From: an uncultured Vibrio sp.
GTDB lineage: Bacteria > Pseudomonadota > Gammaproteobacteria > Enterobacterales > Vibrionaceae
Reading direction: 5' to 3'
Length of the DNA: 64,000 nt
NCBI RefSeq assembly: GCF_963675395.1
Contig: NZ_OY776223.1
Coordinates: 806,001-870,000, forward strand
The translations under genes and the position numbers were made by a program. Below are positions 38,777 through 48,725 of the stretch, one piece after another. The notes under the pieces are model-generated. The model was not told where the DNA came from. It saw nothing but the letters and a program-made list of their open reading frames with translations, and searched no databases. Within the stretch, counting starts at the first letter, position 1, and every line of letters begins with the position of its first letter.

Positions 38777-40540
38777 TTAGTCTGCAGAGAAATAGCGACG
38801 CCAGCCACCTAGTACCGTAATATCCTCGGCACCTTCCATACCAATGGCTTCACAGATAAACCCTGTCACCCAATTGCCATCGCTTAGCTCAACTTTGCCT
38901 AACCCTAGTGGATGTGGGATCTGGCATAACAGAGTACCCAATGCTGATTTCGGGAACGACCAAACTTCGATTTCGATAGCCTGACCATTATCTTCATCAC
39001 GTACTAGCCCCGGACGAGCTGGAGGTCCGCCAGCCAGCGCATACATACGGTAAGACTTAGCGGTTTCACCTTTTGCTTTGAGTATCGCACCCACGCCTGT
39101 GAGCTGATGATTCAACGGAAGCCCTTCCATATGGGCACCACACACCAACAGATCTACACGTTCATCCTCAGGCAAAAATAACTTGGTTGCCCCAAGCGGA
39201 AGACTGGTTGCTTTTTGCCACTCTTTTGCAAGCTTGATCAAACCCAAATCCGTAAACGCAGGCGCAAAAAGCGTAAAACCAAACGGTAAACCGGATTCAC
39301 AAAACGATGACGGAATAGCAATCGCGGTATAATCGAGCAGATTCATGAAGTTGGTGTAGTAGCCGAGGTTGCTGTTAAGCTCAATCGGATTAGATTCCAC
39401 CTCTTCAATCGTATATGTGCTGCCCGCAGTCGGAGTAATGACAACGTCCACCTCCCCTAGCAACTTGTCACACTGTACTTTGTAACCCTGTAGCTGATAC
39501 ATGAACTGAAACGTATCAGCGGCCGTGTAATTCTTCGCGCCCCCAATAATGGTTTCAATTACGGGTAGACAGCGACTACTGTCTTCATCAAAAAACGACT
39601 GAATAGCAGCATAACGCTCAGCCACCCAAGGGCCTTGATACAAGAGTTTCGCTGCATCGATAAACGGTTGCAGGTTAAATTCAACCAGCTCGGCGCCCAT
39701 CGCTTTCAGACGTTCCAGCGCCAAAGAAAACTGTTTTTTATATTCATCGTTACCAAAAAATACCAGCTGTTCTTCAGCGGGAACACCCACTCTCAAACCG
39801 TAGAATTCGTCAGGCCGTGTATGCTGAACATTTTCACGCGCATAACCATCTGTCTCGTCATACACTGCGACAACATCAATCAGCGTTTCAATGTCCACCG
39901 CACTGCGTGCAAAGAAGGTAACGCAGTCCAGAGTACGACAAGCGGGAACCACACCGCTGCAACTCAGCAAGCCCTTGGTCGGCTTCAAGCCCAATATATT
40001 GTTAAACGCAGCAGGAACACGACCAGAACCCGCAGTATCTGTACCTAATGAAAAGAACACCTGATTAAGCGCCACACTTGTGGCGCTGCCCGCACTTGAG
40101 CCGCCGGATATGTATTGCGGGTCAAAACTGTTTTTGCCCGCTCCCCACGGACTACGAGCCCCAACTAACCCAGTCGCAAACTGATCGAGGTTCGTTTTCC
40201 CCAGCGGTACCGCTCCTGCTTTGATCAACAGTTCTACGACAAACGCAGACTCTGACGGTTGATAAGCAAATTCTTTGCATCCTGCGGTTGTCGGTAAACC
40301 TTGCAGATCAATATTGTCTTTTACTGCAAATGGCACACCGTACAACGGTAATGATTGACTGTCTTTTGTCTCCAAATCGGAAAGGTAGTCATCCAACTGC
40401 GACTCTGAAATCAGAGAAATCCAGGTGTTATGCGTATCTTCCTTAGCAAGTTGGTATTTCTGTTTAAGAAAAGTACGTACGTCTATTTCACCGCTGCGGT
40501 AGCCGGCAAGTAATTGTTCGATAGTAACTGGAGTATTCAT
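38777..40540 (-). CDS. atzF: Allophanate hydrolase
   Basis: A 587-residue amidase-signature enzyme that converts allophanate to ammonia and CO2. The catalytic triad is Lys74 (VKDNIDLQG), Ser148 in SGGSSAGSA and nucleophile Ser172 in DTAGSGRVPA. A C-terminal domain beginning about residue 470 (LLVCGAHMEGLPLN, RMYALAGGPPARPGLVR) is the AtzF C-terminal domain that decarboxylates the intermediate. Last gene of the guanidine operon, 11 bases after the carboxylase; GGAG precedes the ATG. Confidence 0.93.
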   Translation of the reverse strand: MNTPVTIEQLLAGYRSGEIDVRTFLKQKYQLAKEDTHNTWISLISESQLDDYLSDLETKDSQSLPLYGVPFAVKDNIDLQGLPTTAGCKEFAYQPSESAFVVELLIKAGAVPLGKTNLDQFATGLVGARSPWGAGKNSFDPQYISGGSSAGSATSVALNQVFFSLGTDTAGSGRVPAAFNNILGLKPTKGLLSCSGVVPACRTLDCVTFFARSAVDIETLIDVVAVYDETDGYARENVQHTRPDEFYGLRVGVPAEEQLVFFGNDEYKKQFSLALERLKAMGAELVEFNLQPFIDAAKLLYQGPWVAERYAAIQSFFDEDSSRCLPVIETIIGGAKNYTAADTFQFMYQLQGYKVQCDKLLGEVDVVITPTAGSTYTIEEVESNPIELNSNLGYYTNFMNLLDYTAIAIPSSFCESGLPFGFTLFAPAFTDLGLIKLAKEWQKATSLPLGATKLFLPEDERVDLLVCGAHMEGLPLNHQLTGVGAILKAKGETAKSYRMYALAGGPPARPGLVRDEDNGQAIEIEVWSFPKSALGTLLCQIPHPLGLGKVELSDGNWVTGFICEAIGMEGAEDITVLGGWRRYFSAD

Positions 40541-40551
40541 CCCTTTACTCC

Positions 40552-43500
40552 TTATGCTGCTTGAGTATTAATAATGACAAGTGGCTGACCAGCACTGACC
40601 TGCGCACCTTTATCGGCGCAGACCTGATCGATAATGCCCGACTCTGACGCGACCACTTCAAGTTCCATTTTCATCGCTTCCAGAACCATAATAACCTGAC
40701 CGGCTTTGACGGTATCTCCGGGTTTCACCAGTGCTTGCCAGACATTACCGGCAACATGGCTTTCTACTAGAGCCTGCCCTTCTTCGAGCACCAATTGTTC
40801 CTGCGCTTCTTCTTCCACTTCTTCTACGACGAAGTTTGCTTGTCCGCTTTCAACCCAACGTTGGCGCTCCGCCTCAAAAGCAGTCTGCTGACGCGTCTTA
40901 CAAGCATCGATTTCCTCAGAGTGTTCATCAATCAACGACTGATAGCTCTCCAGTGAGAATTCCGTCTCTTCGATTTGCAGTGGATATTGGCCAAGAGGGT
41001 GCTTACGTCGTATTTCCAGCAGTTCTTCTGCACTGACTTCGTAAAACTTAATCTGGTCAAAGAATCGTAATAGCCAAGGCTGTTCGAACTCTTTGGTCTG
41101 ACGATAACGGTTCCACATCTGCAAAGTTCGACCAACAAACTGATAGCCGCCCGGCCCTTCCATACCATATACACACAGATAAGCGCCGCCGATACCGACT
41201 GCATTCTCAGGCGTCCAGGTACGTGCAGGGTTGTATTTCGTAGTGACAAGACGGTGACGAGGATCCATTGGCGTAGCCACAGGCGCGCCCAGATAAACGT
41301 CTCCCAAGCCCATCACTAAGTAACTGGCATCAAAGACAATTTTTTTTACATCTTCGACTGAATCCAGACCGTTAATACGACGAATAAACTCAATATTATC
41401 CGGACACCAAGGCGCGTTTTTACGAACCACTTCGTCATATTTGCGAATCGCCAAACGTGTTGCTTCATCGTCCCACGACAACGGAATATGCACCACACGA
41501 GCCGGAACCGTCAGCTCATCAATATCGGTCAACTGCATTTCCAGTTGTTCTAGGTATTTGAGTAATTTATGACGAGGTAGCGTCAGGTTATCGTAGTGAA
41601 TTTGCAGAGATCGAATACCTGGGGTTAACTCTTTAACACCGTCAATATCCATGTCCTCAATCTTCATCATCAGTGCATGCACACGGAAGCGAAGACGAAT
41701 ATCCAACACCTGTGGACCGTATTCCACTAACAGGAAGTCTTCGCCACTCGGACGATAAACCACGTCTTCACCGAAAACCGCTTTAGGCAGTGTTTTTATC
41801 ACCGGCGACGATAGCTCTGCTGCTTCCAGCTCTGCTTCTTCAATATTCAGCGCTGCAATACCTTCGAGTTGAGCTCGTTCTGCCATTTCGGCTTGTTCAA
41901 TAGTCACAGGTACAAAGCGAATTTTGTCACCCGCCTTGAACTGACCGGCTTTCCATAAATCAGCTTTGATGATGGTCGCAGGACAAACGAAGCCACCTAA
42001 ACTTGGACCATCAGGGCCCAGAATCACTGGCATATCACCGGTAAAATCGATCGTACCCACGGCATACGCGTTGTCGTGGATATTAGAAGGGTGCAGCCCG
42101 GCCTCACCACCATCCTGACGAGCCCAGTTTGGTTTTGGACCAATTAGACGAACACCAGTACGGCTTGAGTTGAAATGGACTTTCCACGCCGCTGAGAAGA
42201 AAGCTTCGATATCTTCATCTGTGAAAAAGTCCGGCGCTCCGTGTGGCCCATAAATCACACGAACGGTCCATTCGGTTGTCAAGGTTGGCAGTTGAACCGG
42301 AGTCTCTACAACAGCAGAGTCTGCATCAGACCCTTTAACATGTAATACATCACCAGCAACAATAGCGCGACCTGCATGTCCACCAAACTGACCTAAAGTG
42401 AACGTGGATTTACTGCCAAGATAGTCAGGACATTGGATGCCACCTTCAAACAACAGGTAACTGCGCGCCCCATCCCCTTTCACAAACCCGGTTTTCAGAA
42501 TTTGACCCGCTTTGGCTGTCGTCACTACACCATGCTCAATGGCAACACCATCCAACGCGGCATCAATATGAGCCCCAGTAAGGACAAAAGATTGGTCAAT
42601 GTTAAATTTGAGCGTCGGGCCAGAAATGATAATTTCGAGACCTGCGCAAGCTTCATCATTGTTCAACATTCTGTTACCCAGACGGAAGCTCAGCGAATCC
42701 ATCGGGCCTGAAGGCGGCACACCAATATGCCAGTAGCCTGAACGGCCAGGGTAATCCTGAATGGTCGTCTGGGTACCACCACTGATCACATCGACTGAAG
42801 TAGGCAGGTAGACAAAGTCGTTGAGAGAACGGGTTAATACCATTCCGCTTTGCACCAATTCATCCTGAAGCAGTTGCTGCAAATACGCCTGGTTATGCTC
42901 GATACCGTAAATGGCCATCGTTTGTAGCGACTCGGACATTTTTTCTAGAGCGTCAGCACGAGAATCGCCGAGTGTAATGATCTTAGCCAGCATAGGGTCA
43001 AAGAACGGAGAAACCTCAACGCCAGCTTCGATCCAATGCTCTATACGTAATCCGTCGACCTGTGGCCACTCAACGTGACTCAGTAACCCGGCACATGGCT
43101 GAAAGTTTTTGTTGGCATCTTCCGCATACAGACGCACTTGTACTGCATGCCCCTTCGGTTGACGTTCTGTGAGCAGTTCTGCCTGAGTTAAATCGCCCGC
43201 GCCCAGCTTCACCATCCACTCTACAAGGTCGACGCCAAACACTTCTTCGGTAACACCATGTTCAACCTGTAAGCGAGTATTCACCTCAAGGAAGTAAAAT
43301 TCTTCAGTGGTTTGGTCTACTACAAACTCAACGGTACCGGCATTGCGATAGTTCACTTGTTTCGCCAGGTTAATCGCCGTCTGGTGCAGGGCTTCCCGGG
43401 TTTTATCGCTTAAGTTGGGTGCTGGTGTCTCTTCAATCACCTTCTGGTTACGGCGTTGAGAAGAACAGTCTCGTTCACCAAGCGCAACCACCGTTCCCTG

Positions 43501-44148
43501 CCCGTCACCAAAAACCTGCACTTCAATGTGACGTGCACGTTCAATGAATTTTTCGAGAAAAACGCCGCTGTTACTGAAGTTGTTCTCACTCAGGCGTTTC
43601 ACTGAGTCGAACGCTGCAGCCAGTGACGACTCGTCGTAGCAGCATTGCATACCAATACCACCACCACCGGCAGTACTTTTCAGCATCACTGGATAACCAA
43701 TGACATTGGCTTCATCTAACGCTTGCTGCTTGTCTTTAAGCAGCTCGGTGCCCGGCAAAAGAGGTACCCCCGATTTCTCGGCAATGGCACGAGCGGAGTG
43801 TTTGAGGCCGAAAACATTCATCTGCTCTGGTGTTGGACCAAGGAATACCAAACCGTTAGTTTCACACAAACCGACGAAATCTGGGTTTTCACTTAAAAAA
43901 CCATACCCAGGGTGAATCGCTTCAGCGCCAACCTGTTTGGCAATATCGATGATTTTTTTCTGGTTGAGGTAGGTCTCTGCAGCCGCACCTTGGCCTAATG
44001 AGTAGGCTTCATCAGCCTGAGTGACGTGGAGACTTTGTGAATCTGCTTCACTGTAAATCGCAACACTGGTGATATCCAATTTTTTTAGCGTTCTGATTAC
44101 TCGGGTAGCGATAGCACCACGGTTTGCGATAAGTACCTTGTTAAACAT
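40552..44148 (-). CDS. Biotin-dependent urea/guanidine carboxylase
   Basis: About 1198 residues with all domains fused. Biotin carboxylase (1-450: FNKVLIANRGAIATRVIRTL, MLKSTAGGGGIGMQ, FLEVNTRLQVEHGVTE) is followed by carboxyltransferase halves KipA-like (GYWHIGVPPSGPMDS) and KipI-like (LGDVYLGAPVATPMDPRHRL), then a biotinyl domain with EAMKMELEVV near the end (biotin Lys in AMKM). Fed by a guanidine riboswitch and next to DUF1989 genes, it is most likely guanidine carboxylase, giving carboxyguanidine; urea carboxylase activity is the alternative. ATG at 44148 is preferred to a TTG at 44160. Confidence 0.9.
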   Translation of the reverse strand: MFNKVLIANRGAIATRVIRTLKKLDITSVAIYSEADSQSLHVTQADEAYSLGQGAAAETYLNQKKIIDIAKQVGAEAIHPGYGFLSENPDFVGLCETNGLVFLGPTPEQMNVFGLKHSARAIAEKSGVPLLPGTELLKDKQQALDEANVIGYPVMLKSTAGGGGIGMQCCYDESSLAAAFDSVKRLSENNFSNSGVFLEKFIERARHIEVQVFGDGQGTVVALGERDCSSQRRNQKVIEETPAPNLSDKTREALHQTAINLAKQVNYRNAGTVEFVVDQTTEEFYFLEVNTRLQVEHGVTEEVFGVDLVEWMVKLGAGDLTQAELLTERQPKGHAVQVRLYAEDANKNFQPCAGLLSHVEWPQVDGLRIEHWIEAGVEVSPFFDPMLAKIITLGDSRADALEKMSESLQTMAIYGIEHNQAYLQQLLQDELVQSGMVLTRSLNDFVYLPTSVDVISGGTQTTIQDYPGRSGYWHIGVPPSGPMDSLSFRLGNRMLNNDEACAGLEIIISGPTLKFNIDQSFVLTGAHIDAALDGVAIEHGVVTTAKAGQILKTGFVKGDGARSYLLFEGGIQCPDYLGSKSTFTLGQFGGHAGRAIVAGDVLHVKGSDADSAVVETPVQLPTLTTEWTVRVIYGPHGAPDFFTDEDIEAFFSAAWKVHFNSSRTGVRLIGPKPNWARQDGGEAGLHPSNIHDNAYAVGTIDFTGDMPVILGPDGPSLGGFVCPATIIKADLWKAGQFKAGDKIRFVPVTIEQAEMAERAQLEGIAALNIEEAELEAAELSSPVIKTLPKAVFGEDVVYRPSGEDFLLVEYGPQVLDIRLRFRVHALMMKIEDMDIDGVKELTPGIRSLQIHYDNLTLPRHKLLKYLEQLEMQLTDIDELTVPARVVHIPLSWDDEATRLAIRKYDEVVRKNAPWCPDNIEFIRRINGLDSVEDVKKIVFDASYLVMGLGDVYLGAPVATPMDPRHRLVTTKYNPARTWTPENAVGIGGAYLCVYGMEGPGGYQFVGRTLQMWNRYRQTKEFEQPWLLRFFDQIKFYEVSAEELLEIRRKHPLGQYPLQIEETEFSLESYQSLIDEHSEEIDACKTRQQTAFEAERQRWVESGQANFVVEEVEEEAQEQLVLEEGQALVESHVAGNVWQALVKPGDTVKAGQVIMVLEAMKMELEVVASESGIIDQVCADKGAQVSAGQPLVIINTQAA

Positions 44149-44239
44149 AGACGATTCCAATTCTTGTCCGGGTCGTCCCGGCTAAAACTCAGAGTCAAAA
44201 TGTGGGGTCGTCCCCGACTCTATAGTGGATGCGCTGAGT

Positions 44240-44878
44240 TTAATTCCACACCAATACTTCAACTGGCGTTGGGTTGTAGGCATTACATGGGTTGTTCAAT
44301 TGAGGGCAGTTTGAGATTAGGACGATCACATCCATTTTGGCTATGAGCTCCACGTACTTGCCCGGCGCACTGATACCGTCTTCAAAGGTTAATCCCCCTG
44401 ACTCGGTGATTGGCACATTCATAAAGAAGTTAATGTTGTGCGTGATATCGCGCTTGCTCATGCCGAACTCTTCGTTTTCTGCAACGGCCAGTAGCCAGCT
44501 ATCACGGCAAGCGTGCATACATTTCTTTTCAATTGCATAACGCACGGTATTACTCTCTGTCGCACATGCACCACCTAACGTGTCGTGACGGCCACAGGTA
44601 TCCGCCACAATTTGCAGCATTTCATTCCCATGATTTGATAAAATCTTGGTGCCCGCAGTCAGGTACACATTCCCCTGCTCGCGAATGGTATCGATAGCGC
44701 TGTAACGTTCTGCTGGATCATTGGCGTTATAAAACAGAGTGTCGGCCGCCTGGTTTCCTTCCAAATCGAGGATGCGGAATGTCTGACCTGCTTTAACCAC
44801 TTTCATGTAATAGTCACCAGCAGGCACGATATCTCGGCGAATTGCAGTTTGAGGTTCTAATTTACTTTCAACAATCAT
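44240..44878 (-). CDS. DUF1989 protein (UAAP2), carboxyguanidine deiminase subunit
   Basis: A 212-residue protein of the urea amidolyase-associated family: [45 protein letters not shown] and [23 protein letters not shown]. The Cys and His residues of the latter two are probable metal ligands. In the guanidine pathway two DUF1989 subunits (CgdA and CgdB) form the carboxyguanidine deiminase, giving allophanate and ammonia. It is 12 bases after its partner and 91 before the carboxylase. Which subunit name applies was not determined. Confidence 0.87.
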   Translation of the reverse strand: MIVESKLEPQTAIRRDIVPAGDYYMKVVKAGQTFRILDLEGNQAADTLFYNANDPAERYSAIDTIREQGNVYLTAGTKILSNHGNEMLQIVADTCGRHDTLGGACATESNTVRYAIEKKCMHACRDSWLLAVAENEEFGMSKRDITHNINFFMNVPITESGGLTFEDGISAPGKYVELIAKMDVIVLISNCPQLNNPCNAYNPTPVEVLVWN

Positions 44879-44890
44879 CTTTTATCCTCC

Positions 44891-45628
44891 TTACTTATGA
44901 CAGCACGCTGTGTGCATGTGATAACGGCGGTTGTTTTCAAAACCTCGACCGTTCTCTTCTCGTGAAGTGACACAAGCATCATCGTCACTGACGGGCTCAG
45001 CTTCAAACAAAGCAATTTCTACCGGTTTGAATGGGTATTCTTCTGCCGGGTTCATTGGGTGAGGACAAGTGGTTAATACCACCAAGGTATCCATTTCAAA
45101 ACGCAGTTCGATACAATCGCCCGCTTTACTGTGGTCTTCTACATATTGCAAATTACCGTATTCATCGGTTTTCACACGGCTGAACAAATTCAGGTTGGCC
45201 GCTAAATCACGTTGACCAAGCCCATATTTAGCGACTTCAACTAACAGCGCATCGTAACCATTTTGTTTCCACTGGTTTCTGTCTTTCTGATAATCACGTT
45301 CACCCCATTTTTCGGCGACTTTTTGCTTGTTGGCAACGCCACAGACGGAATCAATCCACTGGGTATCATCACGGACTATTGAACAGAATACGCGTCCCAT
45401 ATCTGAATAAAGGCAATGCCCTGCAGTCAGTTTAAAAGTATGCTGGCCCTTTAGTGTATCAGGCGCATTATAGCGCTCTAGCAAGTTGGTCGGGTTATAG
45501 AACAGCATGCTTAGGTTAGCGCCACCTTCTAAGTCCTTGGCTTTTAATACATGTCCTTTTGGAATGACCATTGACCAGTGTGCGGCCCCTGGGATCATAT
45601 CGGTAAAAATAGGTGTGTTAGACGACAT
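44891..45628 (-). CDS. DUF1989 protein (UAAP1), carboxyguanidine deiminase subunit
   Basis: About 245 residues, homologous to the next gene: IPGAAHWSMVIPKGHVLKAKDLEGGANLSM-type start, FYNPTNLLERYNAPDTLK, and TLVVLTTCPHPMNPAEEYPFKP. It has a Cys- and His-rich tail (MHTACCHK). It is expected to pair with UAAP2 as carboxyguanidine deiminase. ATG at 45628 is chosen because AGGAGG lies 6 bases upstream. It overlaps no gene, and follows the ABC ATPase by 10 bases. Confidence 0.87.
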   Translation of the reverse strand: MSSNTPIFTDMIPGAAHWSMVIPKGHVLKAKDLEGGANLSMLFYNPTNLLERYNAPDTLKGQHTFKLTAGHCLYSDMGRVFCSIVRDDTQWIDSVCGVANKQKVAEKWGERDYQKDRNQWKQNGYDALLVEVAKYGLGQRDLAANLNLFSRVKTDEYGNLQYVEDHSKAGDCIELRFEMDTLVVLTTCPHPMNPAEEYPFKPVEIALFEAEPVSDDDACVTSREENGRGFENNRRYHMHTACCHK

Positions 45629-45638
45629 CATTGTCCTC

Positions 45639-46430
45639 CTATGCAATCTTTTTCTGTAATAAACTGGAAACCGCTTCAGCTTGCTCTACTTTTCTTAAAT
45701 CGATATCAAAAGTAACTTGCGCGCCATAGCGTTCCGGAGCCTGTTCGTCATTTCTTACATGATCAAACACCCACAATCGGTTGCCTAAGTGAAAACCTTC
45801 ACTCAGGTCATGAGTGATCATGAACACAGTGAGCTGTTGTTCCTGACAAAGTGACTTAATTAAGCTGTGCATGTCTTTTCGGATGCCCGGATCAAGTGCG
45901 CCAAATGGCTCATCAAGGAGTAAAATACGGGGCTTTTTAATCAGGGCCTGAGCAATAGACAATCGTTGTCTCATCCCACCGGAAAGCTCATGAGGGTATT
46001 TGTCCAAAGCGTGTCCCAACCCTACTTGCTTGAGAATCGCCGTTGCTTCTTCCCGAGCTTTTTTCTTGTTAGCCCCAAAACCACGACCGGTTAAGTAGGT
46101 CAGAAAACTGCTCGATTCTAATTCCTTACCCAGCATGACATTCTTTAGTGAAGTCAGGTGAGGAAACACGGAATACTTCTGAAAGACAATGCCTCGTTCG
46201 ATACCAGGCTCTGTCGATAACGGCTCACCATCAAGCAAGAGCTCCCCACGAGTCTGCTTCTCTGTACCCAGTAACATATTGAGCATGGTCGTTTTTCCGC
46301 AACCTGAGGCGCCAACGATACTGATAAAGTCACCAGGATATACCTCGAGATTCAGTTTCTCTAAAACGATGTTATCGCCGTATTCTTTCCAGACTTGCTT
46401 AACCTCAATGATAGGTTTTCTCGTATTCAC
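45639..46430 (-). CDS. ABC transporter ATPase of a nitrate/taurine-type importer (probable guanidine uptake)
   Basis: About 263 residues. Walker A VGASGCGKTTMLNML, Q-loop FQKYSVFPHLTSLKNV, signature LSGGMRQRLSIAQAL, Walker B ILLLDEPFGALD and H-loop ITHDLSEG. The pattern is that of the SsuB/TauB/NrtC group. GTG at 46430 is chosen because GGAG is 8 bases upstream and it lies 2 bases after the permease stop; the longer ATG at 46466 would overlap the permease. It energises import by the neighbouring permease and binding protein. Confidence 0.88.
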   Translation of the reverse strand: MNTRKPIIEVKQVWKEYGDNIVLEKLNLEVYPGDFISIVGASGCGKTTMLNMLLGTEKQTRGELLLDGEPLSTEPGIERGIVFQKYSVFPHLTSLKNVMLGKELESSSFLTYLTGRGFGANKKKAREEATAILKQVGLGHALDKYPHELSGGMRQRLSIAQALIKKPRILLLDEPFGALDPGIRKDMHSLIKSLCQEQQLTVFMITHDLSEGFHLGNRLWVFDHVRNDEQAPERYGAQVTFDIDLRKVEQAEAVSSLLQKKIA

Positions 46431-46432
46431 GC

Positions 46433-47254
46433 TTATTCTCCCTGTGCTTCGTGATACCAAGGGCATGTCTTCTCAGACAGTTTTCTCAATAACCAATCCA
46501 TGGTGAAAGCAAGAATGGTTATCCAGATAACGTATGGAAGAATGACATCCATCGACAAATAACGACGGACAAGGAAGATGCGATAACCCAGACCATCAGT
46601 CGCGACAATCGCCTCAGCAGCAATCAAAAACAGCCATGCACTGCCTAATGTCAGGCGAACCGCTTCGATCAGGCGCGGGAATATCTGAGGCAGTACTACC
46701 CGGACAATGATTTGCCAGCTGTTAGCGCCAAGCGTTTGAGCTTTAATCAACTGCTCCTGAGGTAATGACTGAGATTTAAGTTGAAGATCCCTGACGATGA
46801 TTGGGCAAATCCCGATAAAAATCAGTACAACTTTGGAAACTTCACCCAAGCCAAAAGTAATGAACAAAATGGGAAGTATCGCCATTGGTGGAATCAAAGA
46901 AATCGCAGTAACCAGTGGAGACAGCGAAGAACGTACAACCGGTAACATCCCGTTCGCAACCCCAATCGCTAAACCGAACAAGGCGCTCGCACCGACCCCA
47001 ATCGCTAAACGTTGCAGACTGGCTAAAGTGTCAGTCCAGAACAGATAGTCGCCTGTGCGTTTGCTCGGAGTAAATGCCATCCGATCAATGGCATCAATAA
47101 AACTACTGAACGCAGGTAACAATTTATCAGATGGATTCACCGCCAAACGAGCATCAGATGCCGTCATATAAACAAACAGCAATATGATGAACGGCAGTAA
47201 ACCCAACATTAACTTACTAATGCGAGAAGGTTGACGGTTAATGAGTTTTGTCAT
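46433..47254 (-). CDS. ABC transporter permease of a nitrate/taurine-type importer
   Basis: A 273-residue inner-membrane protein with about six membrane segments (LLPFIILLFVYMTA, LAIGVGASALFGLAIGVANG, VVLIFIGICPIIVRDL). The EAA loop AQTLGANSWQIIVRVVLPQIFPRL is near residue 180. It is like SsuC/TauC. It would form a homodimeric channel fed by the next upstream gene. Confidence 0.88.
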   Translation of the reverse strand: MTKLINRQPSRISKLMLGLLPFIILLFVYMTASDARLAVNPSDKLLPAFSSFIDAIDRMAFTPSKRTGDYLFWTDTLASLQRLAIGVGASALFGLAIGVANGMLPVVRSSLSPLVTAISLIPPMAILPILFITFGLGEVSKVVLIFIGICPIIVRDLQLKSQSLPQEQLIKAQTLGANSWQIIVRVVLPQIFPRLIEAVRLTLGSAWLFLIAAEAIVATDGLGYRIFLVRRYLSMDVILPYVIWITILAFTMDWLLRKLSEKTCPWYHEAQGE

Positions 47255-47290
47255 GGCAACTCCTAAAACTCTGGGGGTGAATATCGAAAC

Positions 47291-48376
47291 TTACAATTTA
47301 CCGTCTGCTGCCATTTGCATGTATTCAGCAGTGAAACGCAGTTTGATATTGCTTGGGTTACCATAGACACCAGACGGTGTTTCGACTCCAATAAAGCTCG
47401 CATCTGGTGCGCCTTCACCCAGAAGACCATGGTCGAATGAGAATTCAGCGACTTTTTGCATGGTCGATTTCAGGTCTTTACTGGTGGTAAAGTTGACTGC
47501 ATCTTTGGCGGAGTAGAACATTTTCGTTGCAGCCAGTTGGTCGTTATAACCCGCCAAGTCGGTACCAGACGCTTTCGCCATATAGGTTTTTGCTTCATCA
47601 GCAGCGACTTTGTCTTCACCAGACATGACCGACATGATTTCATACCATGCACCGGTTAACGCTTTACCCAGAGCTGGGTTGTCTTGCAGTGTTGCTGTAT
47701 TCGCGACCATCAGGTCAATGATTTCGCCCGGGATTTTCGATGAGTCAAAAACAAGCGTGCTGTTTGGTTGGGATTTGATTTCGCTAAGAAGAGGGTTCCA
47801 GGTGACGGCTGTTGTCACATCATCGGTGCTGAACGCTGCAACCATATCAGCATCGGAGGTATTAACGACTTGAACATCGCGCTCGCTAAGGCCAACGCTT
47901 TCGAGACCACGCGCCATTAAGTAGTGAGAGACACTCAGTTCAACCAGGTTTACATTCTGTCCTTTGATGTCTTCCAGTGACTTGCTATCACCTTTCAAGA
48001 CGATACCGTCGTTGCCATCAGAGAAGTCACCGACAATAACGGCCGTTGAATCCACACCACTTGCAGCCGGGATCGTCAACGCATCCATGTTGGTCATTAC
48101 CGTGGCATCAAACTGGCCTGCGGTGTATTGGTTTATCGATTCAACGTAGTCGTTCACCTGAATGACATCGATATTGATGCCATATTTGTCCGCCCATTTA
48201 TCGATAATTCCGGTGTATTTTGCGTAATCCCAAGGCATCCAACCAACGTAGATAGACCAAGCGATAGTGAAATCTTGTTTTTCTTCTGCGAGCGCAGTCG
48301 TGGAAATGAAAGGTGCACTAAGCACACTAGCGGATAAAGCGATTGAGATAAGCGAGCGTTTAGAGAAAAGTGACAT
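47291..48376 (-). CDS. Periplasmic binding protein of the guanidine-linked ABC importer
   Basis: A 361-residue NMT1/SsuA-like binding protein. The signal peptide is MSLFSKRSLISIALSASVLSAPFISTTALA. The mature start DFTIAWSIYVGWMPWDYAKYTGII includes the conserved YxGWxPW ligand stretch seen in family members beside urea-carboxylase genes. It is first in the operon, directly below the riboswitch; GGAGG lies a few bases before the ATG. Guanidine is the inferred ligand. Confidence 0.88.
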   Translation of the reverse strand: MSLFSKRSLISIALSASVLSAPFISTTALAEEKQDFTIAWSIYVGWMPWDYAKYTGIIDKWADKYGINIDVIQVNDYVESINQYTAGQFDATVMTNMDALTIPAASGVDSTAVIVGDFSDGNDGIVLKGDSKSLEDIKGQNVNLVELSVSHYLMARGLESVGLSERDVQVVNTSDADMVAAFSTDDVTTAVTWNPLLSEIKSQPNSTLVFDSSKIPGEIIDLMVANTATLQDNPALGKALTGAWYEIMSVMSGEDKVAADEAKTYMAKASGTDLAGYNDQLAATKMFYSAKDAVNFTTSKDLKSTMQKVAEFSFDHGLLGEGAPDASFIGVETPSGVYGNPSNIKLRFTAEYMQMAADGKL

Positions 48377-48419
48377 GGACCACCTCCAATGTGAATCACA
48401 TAATTGAACAAGCGCGCAG

Positions 48420-48538
48420 AGACATCACCAATGAAATTGGTTGGCCTCCCGGGCTTTTGTCCCGCCGTGTGACCTCATAAGAGGTTGACAACTCTCGGAC
48501 CAGTCACTAACCGCAATTAGCCGGAACCCTAGATGTCT
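48420..48538 (-). promoter_or_regulatory. Guanidine-I (ykkC class) riboswitch
   Basis: Read on the minus strand the leader has the class hallmarks in order: CTAGGGTTCCGG, CTGGTCCGAGAG, then ACGGCGGGACAAAAGCCCGG followed by GAGGCC. The outer P1 stem pairs AGACATC with GATGTCT (48532-48538 with 48420-48426). A small hairpin ACCAAT/ATTGGT (48427-48441) and the binding site GGAGG before the ABC gene lie downstream. Guanidinium binding normally turns such operons on. It is 44 bases above the binding-protein ATG. Confidence 0.95.
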
Positions 48539-48611
48539 ATTTTACCGAATTGTATCCAGTGCACTCCTATTCACTGGTCGATGGCTCTTTGCTACGAACA
48601 CTCAAAATAAA

Positions 48612-48626
48612 GCAAAACTGATGCCA
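48612..48626 (-). promoter_or_regulatory. Sigma-54-type promoter of the guanidine operon
   Basis: On the minus strand TGGCAT-CAGTT-TTGC fits the -24/-12 consensus TGGCAC-N5-TTGC with a single mismatch. Transcription would start near 48600 and give a leader of about 225 bases that includes the whole riboswitch. Confidence 0.65.
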
Positions 48627-48687
48627 AAATAAATTTTACCTATTTTCAACAAATTAAAAATAAACATCCAGTGAATGCATCTTGATC

Positions 48688-48725
48688 GCACCAATGCCCC
48701 TCAGAGTAAGCACCAATTTAGTGCA
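48688..48725. promoter_or_regulatory. NtrC-like enhancer sites
   Basis: GCACCAATTTAGTGCA at 48710-48725 fits the NtrC site (GCACC-N5-GGTGC type) with one changed base. A half-site GCACCAAT at 48688-48695 lies 22 bases away, about two helical turns. Together they sit about 90-120 bases above the predicted start, a usual NtrC position. Confidence 0.55.

Noticed and set aside
39635..40048. 137-codon plus-strand frame inside atzF
   Set aside because: Antisense shadow over the amidase-signature region.
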